A DNA stretch of 48,730 bases. Source: Betaproteobacteria bacterium (GTDB lineage: Bacteria; Pseudomonadota; Gammaproteobacteria; Burkholderiales; SG8-39). Of this stretch, positions 17,928 to 26,775 are shown piece by piece (within the stretch, counting starts at the first letter, position 1; every line of letters starts with the position of its first letter). Location of the stretch: NCBI GenBank assembly GCA_947467435.1, contig CANIIA010000011.1, forward strand, positions 1-48,730. Reading direction: 5' to 3'. The notes under the pieces were generated by a model that saw only the letters and a list, made by a program, of their open reading frames with translations, had not been told where the DNA came from and did no database searches. Position numbers and translations under genes: made by a program.

Positions 17928-19520
17928 TTAACTAACCGTTGGATCGACGAGCTTGAGTTGTTGCATGGCGTGATCGCGTAAACGGTTTTTCTGCACCTTC
18001 CCGCTTGCGGTCATGCCAATGGCATCGAAATTGTCGACGATAAATAGGTGTCTTGGCACGCGGAAATTCGCACAGCGGGATCGCATCCATTGAATGAGGC
18101 GCGTTTCGTTGCACTCAGCGCCTGCACGCAACACCACAAACGCACACCCCACCTCACCGAGTCGTGTATCGGGTACACCAACGACTTGCGCGATCTTGAT
18201 ATCGGGGTGTTCGAGCAAAATTTCTTCGACCTCAGCGGGCGCAACATTCTCTCCGCCCACACGAAAAACTTCTTTCAACCGCCCAACCATGCGCAAACGA
18301 CCCTGCGTATCCAACACGCCCAAATCGCCCGTGCGTAGCCAACCGTCCGCGCTAAGTGCTTTGGCCGTTTGCTCTGGGTCGTTGTAATAGCCGCGCATCA
18401 CATTCCAACCACGCACTTGGATTTCACCGGCTTGCTCAAACTCAAGGATCTGCCCCTGCGGATCAACAATACGCAGCTCGATCCCAGCGTGCGGATGCGC
18501 GCGTCCCGCAATACGAACTTCCTCCGGATCATCACAGTCACTGAGGACCACGTTCGGTGAAGCCTCCGACAAACCGTATGCAGCACAAATGCTTTTTGCA
18601 CCCATCACCGAAATAATACGTCGCATGGTCTGCGGACCCGCCGCAGCCCATCCACCGCGTAAAAATAATTTTTCTGCATCAAAGTCAGGATGCCCCATCA
18701 GCAACTGAAAGATGGTGTCGTTGCCCGAGGTGAAGGTGCAGCGCTCTTGTGACAGCATCCGAAGCGCCGCACCTGCCTCAAACGTAGGCAAGGTCACTAA
18801 ACAAGCACCACTGACCAACGCCACCAACGCCGATAACGTGGATCCACCCACATGAAAAAAAGGTCGGCAATTAAAATATCGATCGTCAGCACGCAGACCC
18901 ATTCGCGTGGCTGCAGCAAATGCATTGCGCAGCATATTGTCATGGGTGAGTAGCACCCCTTTTGGATACGCGGTCGTACCTGAAGTAAATTGCATCAACA
19001 AGTCATCGTTGGGTGCCACACCCTCGGCAAAGGAGGGATCCCAAGTGCCCGCAGGTAACGCACGGTCGATGTTCACGCAACGTTCCAGCAATGGGCACGC
19101 GCTCGCAGCTTCGGCAACCATCGAAGCGAAGTCGATCCCTAAAAATTGCGCGGTGTAAAACACTGCCTTGCAATCGGCACGACGTAAACAATCAGCCAGC
19201 TCGCTGGTTTTAAAACGTGTGTTCACTGGCACCGTCACACAACCCATCAGCGCAGCGGCATAAAACAGCGTGATCCACTGTGCGCCATTACCCATCAAAA
19301 TCGCCACATGATCACCACGACGTAATCCGAGCGCATGTAAGCCCGCGGCTGTGACTTGCACCTGTGAATGTAATTGCGCCCACGTCCAGCGCGATGCAGT
19401 ACAAACAAACGCTTCCTCTTGACCACGTGAGTGCGCTTGTAACGCCAGCACCGTGCCTAAGGTTTGCGCCGACCAATCCAATGCACTTGGTTTAGATGTC
19501 AACGCAGATACAGCGGTCAC
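17928..19520 (-). CDS. Acyl-CoA synthetase / AMP-dependent CoA ligase
   Basis: A 530-residue ANL-superfamily ligase starting at GTG 19520, overlapping the hydratase stop (GTGA). Signature motifs: the P-loop [12 protein letters not shown] (about 177-188, with Ala-Tyr where most have Gly-x), [12 protein letters not shown] (about 320), the hinge region [12 protein letters not shown] and the C-terminal catalytic-lysine segment [11 protein letters not shown]. It activates a carboxylic acid to acyl-CoA via acyl-AMP; long-chain, aryl or cinnamate-type acids are all possible. Its place between an enoyl-CoA hydratase and the tph-like genes suggests an aromatic acid or a side-chain acid (inference). 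Confidence 0.9.
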   Translation of the reverse strand: MTAVSALTSKPSALDWSAQTLGTVLALQAHSRGQEEAFVCTASRWTWAQLHSQVQVTAAGLHALGLRRGDHVAILMGNGAQWITLFYAAALMGCVTVPVNTRFKTSELADCLRRADCKAVFYTAQFLGIDFASMVAEAASACPLLERCVNIDRALPAGTWDPSFAEGVAPNDDLLMQFTSGTTAYPKGVLLTHDNMLRNAFAAATRMGLRADDRYFNCRPFFHVGGSTLSALVALVSGACLVTLPTFEAGAALRMLSQERCTFTSGNDTIFQLLMGHPDFDAEKLFLRGGWAAAGPQTMRRIISVMGAKSICAAYGLSEASPNVVLSDCDDPEEVRIAGRAHPHAGIELRIVDPQGQILEFEQAGEIQVRGWNVMRGYYNDPEQTAKALSADGWLRTGDLGVLDTQGRLRMVGRLKEVFRVGGENVAPAEVEEILLEHPDIKIAQVVGVPDTRLGEVGCAFVVLRAGAECNETRLIQWMRSRCANFRVPRHLFIVDNFDAIGMTASGKVQKNRLRDHAMQQLKLVDPTVS

Positions 19521-20272
19521 GATGCTTTACCAAAGGTATCAATTTGACGACGCCAATCGGCACCCGCAAGATTTTCTTCGATGGCTTGCAGCTCGATGTG
19601 TAATGCCGTCTGTGGTGATTGCTCGATGCCTTGATCGATGCAACGCTTTGCCAATGCCAAAGACTTGGCAGGTGCAGTCACCATCCGTTGCGTCATCTCG
19701 TGCAATGCAGACTCCAATGTGTCGGCTGGAATCAGTCGCGTCACAAAGCCGTACAGCAAAGCCTCTTGCGCACTCAACGTACGACCGGTAAACATTAAAT
19801 CTTTGGCCAAGCGTTTTCCTAGGATGCGCGGTAACCGTTGGGTTGCGCCCACGGTTCCCCACAAAGCTTCTGGGGTTCGAAACGATGCAGCGGGTGTGGC
19901 CACAATAAAGTCACACGCGGCAGCAATCTCTACACCAGAACCCACTGCAGCACCCTCAACCACCGCGACCACTGGTTTCGGGATCGACTCGATAGCCGCG
20001 TAAGCGGCAAAGGCATTTTGTCGGCGCGCTCGCACCGCCGCTTCATCCATGCCCTGGCGTTCTTTTAAATCGGCACCGGCGCAAAACACCGCACCACGCG
20101 CACGAATCAACACCACATGCACATTCGTCTGATCGGTTGCTTGTGCCGCGGCTTGACGTAATGCATCACACAGCGCCATGTTCAGCGCATTACGTGCCGC
20201 AGGGCGATCTAGCCAGAGCGTCAACACACCATCAATCAACGTCTCATGTAACGGCGATCCGGGTGGCGTCAT
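19517..20272 (-). CDS. Enoyl-CoA hydratase/isomerase family protein
   Basis: A 251-residue crotonase-fold protein. The oxyanion-hole segments are FCAGADLKERQG (about 61-72) and EGAAVGSGVEIAAACD. Both catalytic Glu positions of true hydratases are retained: the Glu in GVEI and the Glu in TPEALWG. It overlaps the CoA-transferase stop (ATGA) and the ligase start. With the ligase upstream of a dioxygenase it could hydrate, or hydrate and cleave, a side-chain enoyl-CoA, as in ferulate-type degradation; sequence alone cannot separate these. Confidence 0.88.
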   Translation of the reverse strand: MTPPGSPLHETLIDGVLTLWLDRPAARNALNMALCDALRQAAAQATDQTNVHVVLIRARGAVFCAGADLKERQGMDEAAVRARRQNAFAAYAAIESIPKPVVAVVEGAAVGSGVEIAAACDFIVATPAASFRTPEALWGTVGATQRLPRILGKRLAKDLMFTGRTLSAQEALLYGFVTRLIPADTLESALHEMTQRMVTAPAKSLALAKRCIDQGIEQSPQTALHIELQAIEENLAGADWRRQIDTFGKAS

Positions 20273-21453
20273 AACACCTTCAGTGCGCGTAACTGCGCAA
20301 TTTTTTCTGCATCATAAGACAGCATCTCACGCAAGATGATCTCGGTATGTTCGCCCAAGGTTGGCGGACGCCCCACCGCAGGATCTTCAAACCCCTGAAA
20401 CTTATACGGCAAACCTAAACCCCTAAATAAACCCACGCCAGGATAATCAAACGTGCCGATCAAGCCACGTGCAGCCACGTGTGGATCTTGCAAGATGTCT
20501 GCCACCGAATTGACTGGACCAATCGGCACATCAGCGGCATCGAGTAAGGTGATTAACTGCGCCCGCGTGAATGCACGGATGGTCTGCGTGAGTTGTGTCA
20601 TCACCTCGTCACGATGAGCCACCCGCTTGGCATTATCAGCAAAGCGAGGATCTGCACCCCACGCTTGTAAACCCAATGCTTGGCACAGCGGCCCCCAATG
20701 CTGATCACTTGCGGTGATGTGTGCGTACCGATCATCCGCACACAAAAAAGTAGCCGTTGGCACACGGCCAGGATGCTCGGTCCCCAAGCGCGGCGGTACC
20801 TCGCCTAATGCAAACCAACGCGCGGCCGCTAAGGTCAATAACGTGACTTGCGCATCTAACATCGAAAAATCTACGTACGCGCCGCGACCAGTGTGCGTTC
20901 GACCTTGTAAGGCAGAAAGAATGGCGATGGCCACCCATAAACCCGAAGTCAAATCGGCAACGGGTAAACCCGGTTTGACTGGCCCGCCGCCTTTTTCACC
21001 CGTCAAGCTCATCAGCCCGCCCATCGCTTGAAAGACGGTGTCATAGCCTTTTTTGTTCGCGTACGGTCCAGTTTGACCAAAGCCGGTACACGAGAGCATC
21101 ACCAAGCGCGCATTCAATGCACTGAGTGTGGCGTAGTCCAATCCATAACGTGTCAGCGTACCGACCGGAAAATTCTCGATCACCACATCCACTTTATTTG
21201 CCAACGCACGAATGATTTGTTGCCCCTCGGGATGACGTAGATTCACCGTCATCGATCGCTTCGAACGATTGCAAGCAAAGTAATACGCGCTATCAACAGA
21301 AAGCTGCGGCTCAAATTGCCGCGTTTCATCACCAAGACCTGGCTGTTCAATCTTAATCACTTCTGCGCCCAACTCAGCCAACACCATACTGGCGAATGGG
21401 CAAGCCAGTACGCGCGACAGATCTAAAATTTTTAAGCCAGCAAGTGGTTGCAT
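20269..21453 (-). CDS. Class III (CaiB/BaiF) CoA-transferase
   Basis: A 394-residue family III CoA-transferase. I use ATG at 21453, which overlaps the stop of the EamA gene (TGATG) and begins with the standard MQPLAGLKILDLSRVLACPF; a longer frame upstream would extend into the EamA gene. The catalytic Asp is in GLPVADLTSGLW, and RSKRSMTVNLRHPEGQ is the usual CoA-region motif. These enzymes move CoA between two carboxylic acids. Being in one operon with a ligase and hydratase, it probably recycles CoA for the same substrate or product. Confidence 0.9.
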   Translation of the reverse strand: MQPLAGLKILDLSRVLACPFASMVLAELGAEVIKIEQPGLGDETRQFEPQLSVDSAYYFACNRSKRSMTVNLRHPEGQQIIRALANKVDVVIENFPVGTLTRYGLDYATLSALNARLVMLSCTGFGQTGPYANKKGYDTVFQAMGGLMSLTGEKGGGPVKPGLPVADLTSGLWVAIAILSALQGRTHTGRGAYVDFSMLDAQVTLLTLAAARWFALGEVPPRLGTEHPGRVPTATFLCADDRYAHITASDQHWGPLCQALGLQAWGADPRFADNAKRVAHRDEVMTQLTQTIRAFTRAQLITLLDAADVPIGPVNSVADILQDPHVAARGLIGTFDYPGVGLFRGLGLPYKFQGFEDPAVGRPPTLGEHTEIILREMLSYDAEKIAQLRALKVL

Positions 21454-22370
21454 CAGCGTAACAATAACAAAGTAATGCCACCCAATACCAAGAGCGCACC
21501 GCCCAGCGTACGCCAAGTTAAGGCTTCGCGATTTCGATAAATAAACACGCTCACCGGAAACACCAGTAACGGCGTGGTGTGCGTCACCAACGCAGCTAAC
21601 GCAATTTCAATATGCGCCATCGCAGCAACTAAAAAAATACCGCCCCAAGCGGTGGCAATTCCACTGATGGCATACAACAGCATTCCGCGTCGATCCCCCT
21701 TGAGCAAATCACGCAACACACCCAAGAGTTTTCGGGTGGTGATGAGTTGCAAGACCAAACCCGTACCTGATCCGATGGCGGAGGCAAGAATCGGCTCAGC
21801 CCACGCTCGCATGCCTAAACCACGTAAGCCATTGCTCGCGCCAAATCCTGCAATAGTCAATATTCCAATCAGCATGCCGCGATGTATTAAACGACGATCC
21901 GCCTGCGCAGTGAGGCTTGTATCTGTAGAGGGTGGTTGTGTAAACCATAGACCAAACATCACCACGGCCATGAGGATTAATTCAAAGGCCCCCAAACGCT
22001 CGCCCACCAAGGCCCACGCTGCAATCATCGAAAACACAGGGGTGCATGAATGCAACACACTGGCGCGAGCCGGCCCAAGCAATCGCACCGTGTCGAACAT
22101 CAAACGACGACCGAGGTACGTGCCCACAAAACCAGAAAACGCATAAATCCAAGCCCCGTTCCAATTCCAGCTAAACAGACGTTGGGTCAGCGTGAGATCA
22201 GCGGCAAACGCCAATAACGACACGACGACATTGATGGTCAGCGCAATCAAAAAGCCCTGCTCAATTGGCATGCGCACCACGGCATGCCGTGAGACCAAAA
22301 TATTGGTCCCAAAACCCAACATCGAGAGTAACGCCAAAGTGACACCCATGGCTCGCAGCATACGGGGCAT
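21453..22370 (-). CDS. EamA/DMT-family transporter
   Basis: A 305-residue membrane protein with ten predicted hydrophobic helices in two EamA repeats; the first half has FVGTYLGRRLMFDTVRLLGPARAS and the second HIEIALAALVTHTTPLLVFPVS. The start is uncertain: ATGs at 22370, 22361 and 22349 are all possible and none has a strong ribosome site. It is the first gene of the eight-gene minus-strand operon and its stop overlaps the CoA-transferase start. Members export or import small metabolites; the substrate is unknown. Confidence 0.85.
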   Translation of the reverse strand: MPRMLRAMGVTLALLSMLGFGTNILVSRHAVVRMPIEQGFLIALTINVVVSLLAFAADLTLTQRLFSWNWNGAWIYAFSGFVGTYLGRRLMFDTVRLLGPARASVLHSCTPVFSMIAAWALVGERLGAFELILMAVVMFGLWFTQPPSTDTSLTAQADRRLIHRGMLIGILTIAGFGASNGLRGLGMRAWAEPILASAIGSGTGLVLQLITTRKLLGVLRDLLKGDRRGMLLYAISGIATAWGGIFLVAAMAHIEIALAALVTHTTPLLVFPVSVFIYRNREALTWRTLGGALLVLGGITLLLLR

Positions 22371-22497
22371 TGACGCGACATGCCACGCATCGCATTTCGC
22401 AGCGCGAACACAAACAGATGGCTGCTCGAAGCATCAAGCGCGGCACACGCGCGCTTGGGCTAACATGGCGACTCTTTCCTTTCTTTTGGCACGCACC

Positions 22498-23460
22498 ATG
22501 GCCCTGCCCCAACTGCTCAAAGATCAACTCACTTTACCGGTGATTGGTTCACCCTTATTTATCATCTCCAACCCGGATTTAGTCATCGCGCAATGCACAT
22601 CAGGCATTGTGGGATCTTTTCCTGCGCTCAATGCACGCCCTGCCGATCAGCTCGCTGTTTGGCTAGAGCGTATTACGCGTGCGCTCGCCGAATTTAAAGC
22701 AGCCCATCCCGATCGTCGGGTGGCACCGTTCGCGGTCAATCAAATCGTGCACGCATCCAACGACCGGTTACAACACGATTTAGATGTCTGCGCGCAATTT
22801 AAAGTCCCACTCGTCATCACCAGTTTGCGTGCACCTCACGAAGCCATCAATGCAGTGCATGCTTGGGGTGGATTGGTTTTTCACGATGTGATTAGCGTTC
22901 GTCACGCCAAAAAAGCACTTGAAGCAGGTGTCGATGGTTTGATTTTGGTCTGTGCAGGTGCTGGTGGACATGCCGGCGCACTGTCGCCATTTGCCTTGGT
23001 CTCTGAAGTACGCAAGTTTTACGACGGCCCGATTATTTTGTCGGGCGCGATCACACGCGGTGAACACATCCTAGCCGCGCAAGCCATGGGCGCTGATCTG
23101 GCCTATATGGGCACGCGCTTCATCGCCACACCTGAAGCCAACGCCGTGCAAGCGTATAAACAAATGATTGTGGATTCCAGTGCCCAGGATGTTGTTTATT
23201 CCAATCTGTTTTCAGGCGTGCTCGGTAATTACCTTCGTGGCAGCATTGAACGCGCGGGGATGGACCCGGACCAGTTACCGCAAGCCGATAAAAGCAAGAT
23301 GGCGTTTGGCTCAGATCGCGACACCAAAAAAGTTTGGAAAGATATCTGGGGTGCTGGTCAAGGCGTAGGCAACATCGATGCCATTGAACCGGTCGCCGAC
23401 ATCGTCAAGCAACTCAAACACGATTACGACCTGGCACGTCAGCGCATCCGCAGCCTATAA
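22498..23460 (+). CDS. Nitronate monooxygenase-like FMN protein (2-nitropropane dioxygenase family)
   Basis: A 320-residue TIM-barrel flavoprotein. Start ATG 22498 is chosen because the family normally begins with a short N-terminus leading into LTLPVIGSPLFI; an ATG at 22465 would add 11 residues. Motifs: ICAGAGGHAGAL (the His next to the flavin), GPIILSGAITRGEHILAAQAMGAD and LAYMGTRFIATPEANA. The family oxidises alkyl nitronates, but many members have other or unknown activities. It is divergent from the tph-like operon across 127 bases, so a shared regulatory region is likely. Confidence 0.86.
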   Translation: MALPQLLKDQLTLPVIGSPLFIISNPDLVIAQCTSGIVGSFPALNARPADQLAVWLERITRALAEFKAAHPDRRVAPFAVNQIVHASNDRLQHDLDVCAQFKVPLVITSLRAPHEAINAVHAWGGLVFHDVISVRHAKKALEAGVDGLILVCAGAGGHAGALSPFALVSEVRKFYDGPIILSGAITRGEHILAAQAMGADLAYMGTRFIATPEANAVQAYKQMIVDSSAQDVVYSNLFSGVLGNYLRGSIERAGMDPDQLPQADKSKMAFGSDRDTKKVWKDIWGAGQGVGNIDAIEPVADIVKQLKHDYDLARQRIRSL

Positions 23461-23484
23461 AAACGCTGGCCTAGTTACGGCCAG
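23459..23484 (-). terminator. Rho-independent terminator of the SNase-like gene
   Basis: Read on the minus strand, a perfect 6-bp stem (CTGGCC / GGCCAG, 7-base loop) at 23466-23484 is followed after CG by five T (23463-23459). It overlaps the SNase-like stop codon and abuts the stop of the convergent flavoprotein gene. Confidence 0.7.
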
Positions 23485-23887
23485 TAGTTGCCTGGCGGTT
23501 GTTCTTTTTTGTCGATGCTTTTTGACTAGAAGCGCCTCGACCTGATCGCGGACCAATATCGGACTGAACTATTTTTTTTCCGTCCACATACACATCAGCC
23601 AAAATTCGGCCGTAACGATCACGCCCCCAACGCTTAATATGCACATTGCCTTGATCGAGCTTGGCTTGTAAGGCTTTGCGTTGTTTTTCTGCATTTGGTG
23701 TACCACGCTCAGCCGCGTAGACGTTACGTAAACGGACGCGCTCTTTGCCACAACGTACCGTGTCTCCGTCGATGGCACGACATTGCAACGCCCATGCCGA
23801 GGGGCTGAACATCAACGCTGCACAGACCAAGACTAACCCATGGCGAAGCGCAGTGAGCATTGCTCGAGATAAGACCAGACTTGGCAT
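23471..23887 (-). CDS. Secreted staphylococcal-nuclease-like (thermonuclease) domain protein, shortened
   Basis: A 138-residue protein; the start at 23887 has a strong GGAGGT 6 bases upstream. A signal peptide (hydrophobic LVLVCAALMF, cleavage after SAWA) precedes an SNase fold core: AIDGDTVRC, VRLRNVYAAE, and DRYGRILADVYVDGKKI. Compared with staphylococcal nuclease, the equivalents of R35, E43 and R87 are present but the calcium ligand D40 is replaced (VDTPE becomes VYAAE). The C-terminal helices are missing, replaced by a basic low-complexity tail (SGRGASSQKASTKK). Activity is therefore doubtful. Confidence 0.82.
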   Translation of the reverse strand: MPSLVLSRAMLTALRHGLVLVCAALMFSPSAWALQCRAIDGDTVRCGKERVRLRNVYAAERGTPNAEKQRKALQAKLDQGNVHIKRWGRDRYGRILADVYVDGKKIVQSDIGPRSGRGASSQKASTKKNNRQATTGRN

Positions 23888-23950
23888 CGATTGACCTCCG
23901 ATCAGCACCGCACCATCGCTTGGGTGCGTCGTTACAACGCGGCACCACTA

Positions 23951-25858
23951 CTACGCCGCACCACCCAGCACTTCCCAACGTTCTAATAAAACGAGTAACG
24001 CATTCTCGATGGCCACTGTTCGCGCTTGCAAGGCGAGCGCTGCTTTGGGGTCATCGCGGTACAAATTTGCATCCGATAAACGCGTCGCGATCTGCGCTTG
24101 CTCTTGCTCGAGGGCTGCAATTTGATCAGGAATTTGTGCCAACTCACGCGACTCTTTGTAACTGAGTTTACGTGAGGGTGGTCGTGCAACTGCGGTCGGT
24201 GCGCTCGGCGTAGGCACTGATTTTTCAGTGACCGCGGGTCGCGTTTCTGTGCGCGCCTTTGCACGCTTCCAGTCCTCGTATCCACCGGCATACTCACGCC
24301 AAACGCCATTGCCTTCGCTCACAATCGATTGCGTGACGACGTGATCAATAAAACTACGGTCATGGCTGACCAAAAATAAGGTGCCTTTAAAATCTTGCAG
24401 TAAGCCCTCGAGTAATTCGAGCGTATCAATGTCTAAATCATTGGTGGGTTCATCCAGCACCAAGACATTGGCCGGACGCGCAAACAATCGCGCAAGCAAC
24501 AAGCGATTACGTTCGCCGCCTGAGAGCGATTTCACCAAGGCTTTGGCGCGCTCAGGCGCAAATAAAAAATCACCGAGATACCCAATGATGTGTTTGCGCA
24601 CACCACCGATCTCGACAAAATCTGCCCCTGGATGAATCGTGTCAGCCAGTGTCGCTTCTTCATCTAAGACTTCACGAAACTGATCAAAATACGCAACCTC
24701 CATGCGCGTACCACGCTGCACCGTCCCTTGATCGGGTTGTAATTGACCAAGGATCAAACGTAATAAGGTGGTTTTCCCGCAACCATTGGGACCAATCAAA
24801 CCCACCTTATCGCCACGCAAAATGCGACAAGAAAAATCACGCACGACCGGCTCACCACCATAGCCTTTAAACACGTGCTCCAACTCCGCCACTAACTTTC
24901 CAGAGCGATCCGCTTCCGCCAGACCTAACTTGACCTGCCCCACACGCTCGCGTCGTGCCGCACGCTCTAAGCGCAGCGCCTCTAAACGCAACACGCGACC
25001 TTCATTACGGGTGCGGCGTGCTTCAACGCCTTTACGTATCCATGCTTCTTCTTGTGCAAGCACTTTATCGAACTTGCGTTGTTGCATCGCTTCGGTGGCC
25101 AGCGCCTCTGCTTTGCGAGTTTGCCACACGGAAAAATTTCCCGGATACGCACTCAAATGACCACGGTCAAGCTCAATAATTTGATTAGCGACCGTATCTA
25201 AAAATTGTCGATCATGGGTCACAAACAAGACACTACCAGCGTGCGCTTTCAACACACCTTCAAGCCATTCAATCGATTGAATATCCAAATGATTGGTTGG
25301 CTCATCCAATAACAACACATCTGGTTCAAGCACCAAAGCACGCGCCAAGGCCACGCGCTTTCGCAAGCCACCCGACAACATATCGACCGTCATCGCGGCA
25401 CGCTCTCCATCCAAACCCAAACGAGACAACGTACTTTCAATGCGGTGTTGCAGGGTCCATCCATCGCCTGCTTCCAGCGCCGTTTGCGCACGATGCAAGC
25501 GTTCAGCACATGCTGGGTCGTCATGTTGTTCTGTAAACGCTTGCAGCGCGGCGTGATACTCCAACAACAACCGCTGTCCCGCACCTAAACCTTCTGCAAC
25601 GGCGGCATAGACACTCAAGCCATCATTAAATATAGGTTCTTGGGCAACCACCGCTAACTTTAAACCGGGGGCGCGCCATACTGTCCCTTCATCCGGTTGC
25701 GACAAACCTTCAATCACGCGCATTAAACTGGATTTACCCGTGCCGTTTCGACCAATCAAGCCCATGCGTTCACCAGGCTCGATCACCAAATCGACGTGAT
25801 CAAGTAAGGGCACGTGGCCGTAGGCCAAGCTCACTCCAGACAATTGCAATAAAGGCAT
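23951..25858 (-). CDS. uup: ABC-F family ATPase Uup
   Basis: A 635-residue soluble protein with two ABC domains. Walker A motifs GRNGTGKSS (about 37-45) and GPNGCGKTT (about 352-360), signature motifs LSGGLRKR and LSGGERNR, and Walker B segments LLLDEPTNHLD and LVLDEPTNDLD are intact. A charged linker separates the domains, and the last 80 residues (from about SRKLSYKESRELAQIP) form the Uup-type C-terminal coiled coil. Uup acts on ribosomes and branched DNA in Escherichia coli. It is a housekeeping gene here, 18 bases after the alpha/beta hydrolase stop region. Confidence 0.93.
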   Translation of the reverse strand: MPLLQLSGVSLAYGHVPLLDHVDLVIEPGERMGLIGRNGTGKSSLMRVIEGLSQPDEGTVWRAPGLKLAVVAQEPIFNDGLSVYAAVAEGLGAGQRLLLEYHAALQAFTEQHDDPACAERLHRAQTALEAGDGWTLQHRIESTLSRLGLDGERAAMTVDMLSGGLRKRVALARALVLEPDVLLLDEPTNHLDIQSIEWLEGVLKAHAGSVLFVTHDRQFLDTVANQIIELDRGHLSAYPGNFSVWQTRKAEALATEAMQQRKFDKVLAQEEAWIRKGVEARRTRNEGRVLRLEALRLERAARRERVGQVKLGLAEADRSGKLVAELEHVFKGYGGEPVVRDFSCRILRGDKVGLIGPNGCGKTTLLRLILGQLQPDQGTVQRGTRMEVAYFDQFREVLDEEATLADTIHPGADFVEIGGVRKHIIGYLGDFLFAPERAKALVKSLSGGERNRLLLARLFARPANVLVLDEPTNDLDIDTLELLEGLLQDFKGTLFLVSHDRSFIDHVVTQSIVSEGNGVWREYAGGYEDWKRAKARTETRPAVTEKSVPTPSAPTAVARPPSRKLSYKESRELAQIPDQIAALEQEQAQIATRLSDANLYRDDPKAALALQARTVAIENALLVLLERWEVLGGAA

Positions 25859-25876
25859 CAGCGACTCTGAAAGATA

Positions 25877-26755
25877 TTAACGGGGTGGCACGGGTAGCGC
25901 GTTGACGAACTCCATCAACAAACGATTAAAGCGTGTTGGCGAATCGGCAAACAAGGCATGCCCAGTCTCACGAAACACCGCAATTTTTGTTGCCGGACGC
26001 GCCTGCTTTAAGTGTTGGGCTTGCGCAGAAAACTGTGGTGTGACTGCGTACATTAAAGGCACAGACACCTGTCGCGTAATTTCACGCCAATGGGTGCGCG
26101 GCAAGTGTGAAGGAAATAATTGCAAGCTATCTTCTAATTGCATGCGCTGCGCTTGAGTCAGCAACTCAAGACGTTCATCGCTGGTGTGCGAGCGCCCAAA
26201 TACGCCGTCGATAAAACGCCGTAACGTCGCCTCACGATCCGAGCGCAACTCATTGAGAAACGTACTGCCACTGGGCGGCGGTGGATCTTCTCCTACCGAG
26301 CTATCGACCAAAACCAAGCCACGTATGTTGCTTGGTGCATGTCGATGCCACATGTGTAAGCTCTCAAGTGCACCCAACGACCAGCCCACGAGCACGACGT
26401 TGGGGTAGGCTTGAATAAATTCCCGTACATCATCGGCGCGGCGATCGATGCCATAGCCTTGACTTGGCACCTCGGATTCACCTTGACCTCGAGGATCCAG
26501 TGCCACCACATGAAACGACGTGCTCAATTCGTGGAGTTGCAAACGCCACACGCTTGCCGGCATCGACCAACCTGTGACGAGTGCAAGCACCGGCGTTCCG
26601 TGCTTGGAGGATCCGCTCTGTAAATAAGACAAGCGCACGCCATCCGAGGCCAGAAAGGACTGACGCATCGGTGAATGCGCATGGCTAGGCATCGGAAAAA
26701 TCAAAAGGCTGAGAAGAAAAAAATGGCCGGCGAGTAAACCACGGATGCCGCGCAT
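25877..26755 (-). CDS. Secreted alpha/beta hydrolase
   Basis: A 292-residue alpha/beta-hydrolase (a GTG two codons upstream is an alternative start). An N-terminal signal sequence (LLAGHFFLLSLLIFPMPSHA) suggests export. The nucleophile elbow is GWSLG (VLVGWSLGALES), DPRGQGES is the strand-4 motif, and the catalytic His is in RETGHALFADSP. It may be an esterase, lactonase or C-C hydrolase; substrate unknown. It follows the secreted protein of unknown function by 20 bases and so is probably co-transcribed with it. Confidence 0.85.
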   Translation of the reverse strand: MRGIRGLLAGHFFLLSLLIFPMPSHAHSPMRQSFLASDGVRLSYLQSGSSKHGTPVLALVTGWSMPASVWRLQLHELSTSFHVVALDPRGQGESEVPSQGYGIDRRADDVREFIQAYPNVVLVGWSLGALESLHMWHRHAPSNIRGLVLVDSSVGEDPPPPSGSTFLNELRSDREATLRRFIDGVFGRSHTSDERLELLTQAQRMQLEDSLQLFPSHLPRTHWREITRQVSVPLMYAVTPQFSAQAQHLKQARPATKIAVFRETGHALFADSPTRFNRLLMEFVNALPVPPR

Positions 26756-26775
26756 CGCCACGGCGCCCGACAGAC

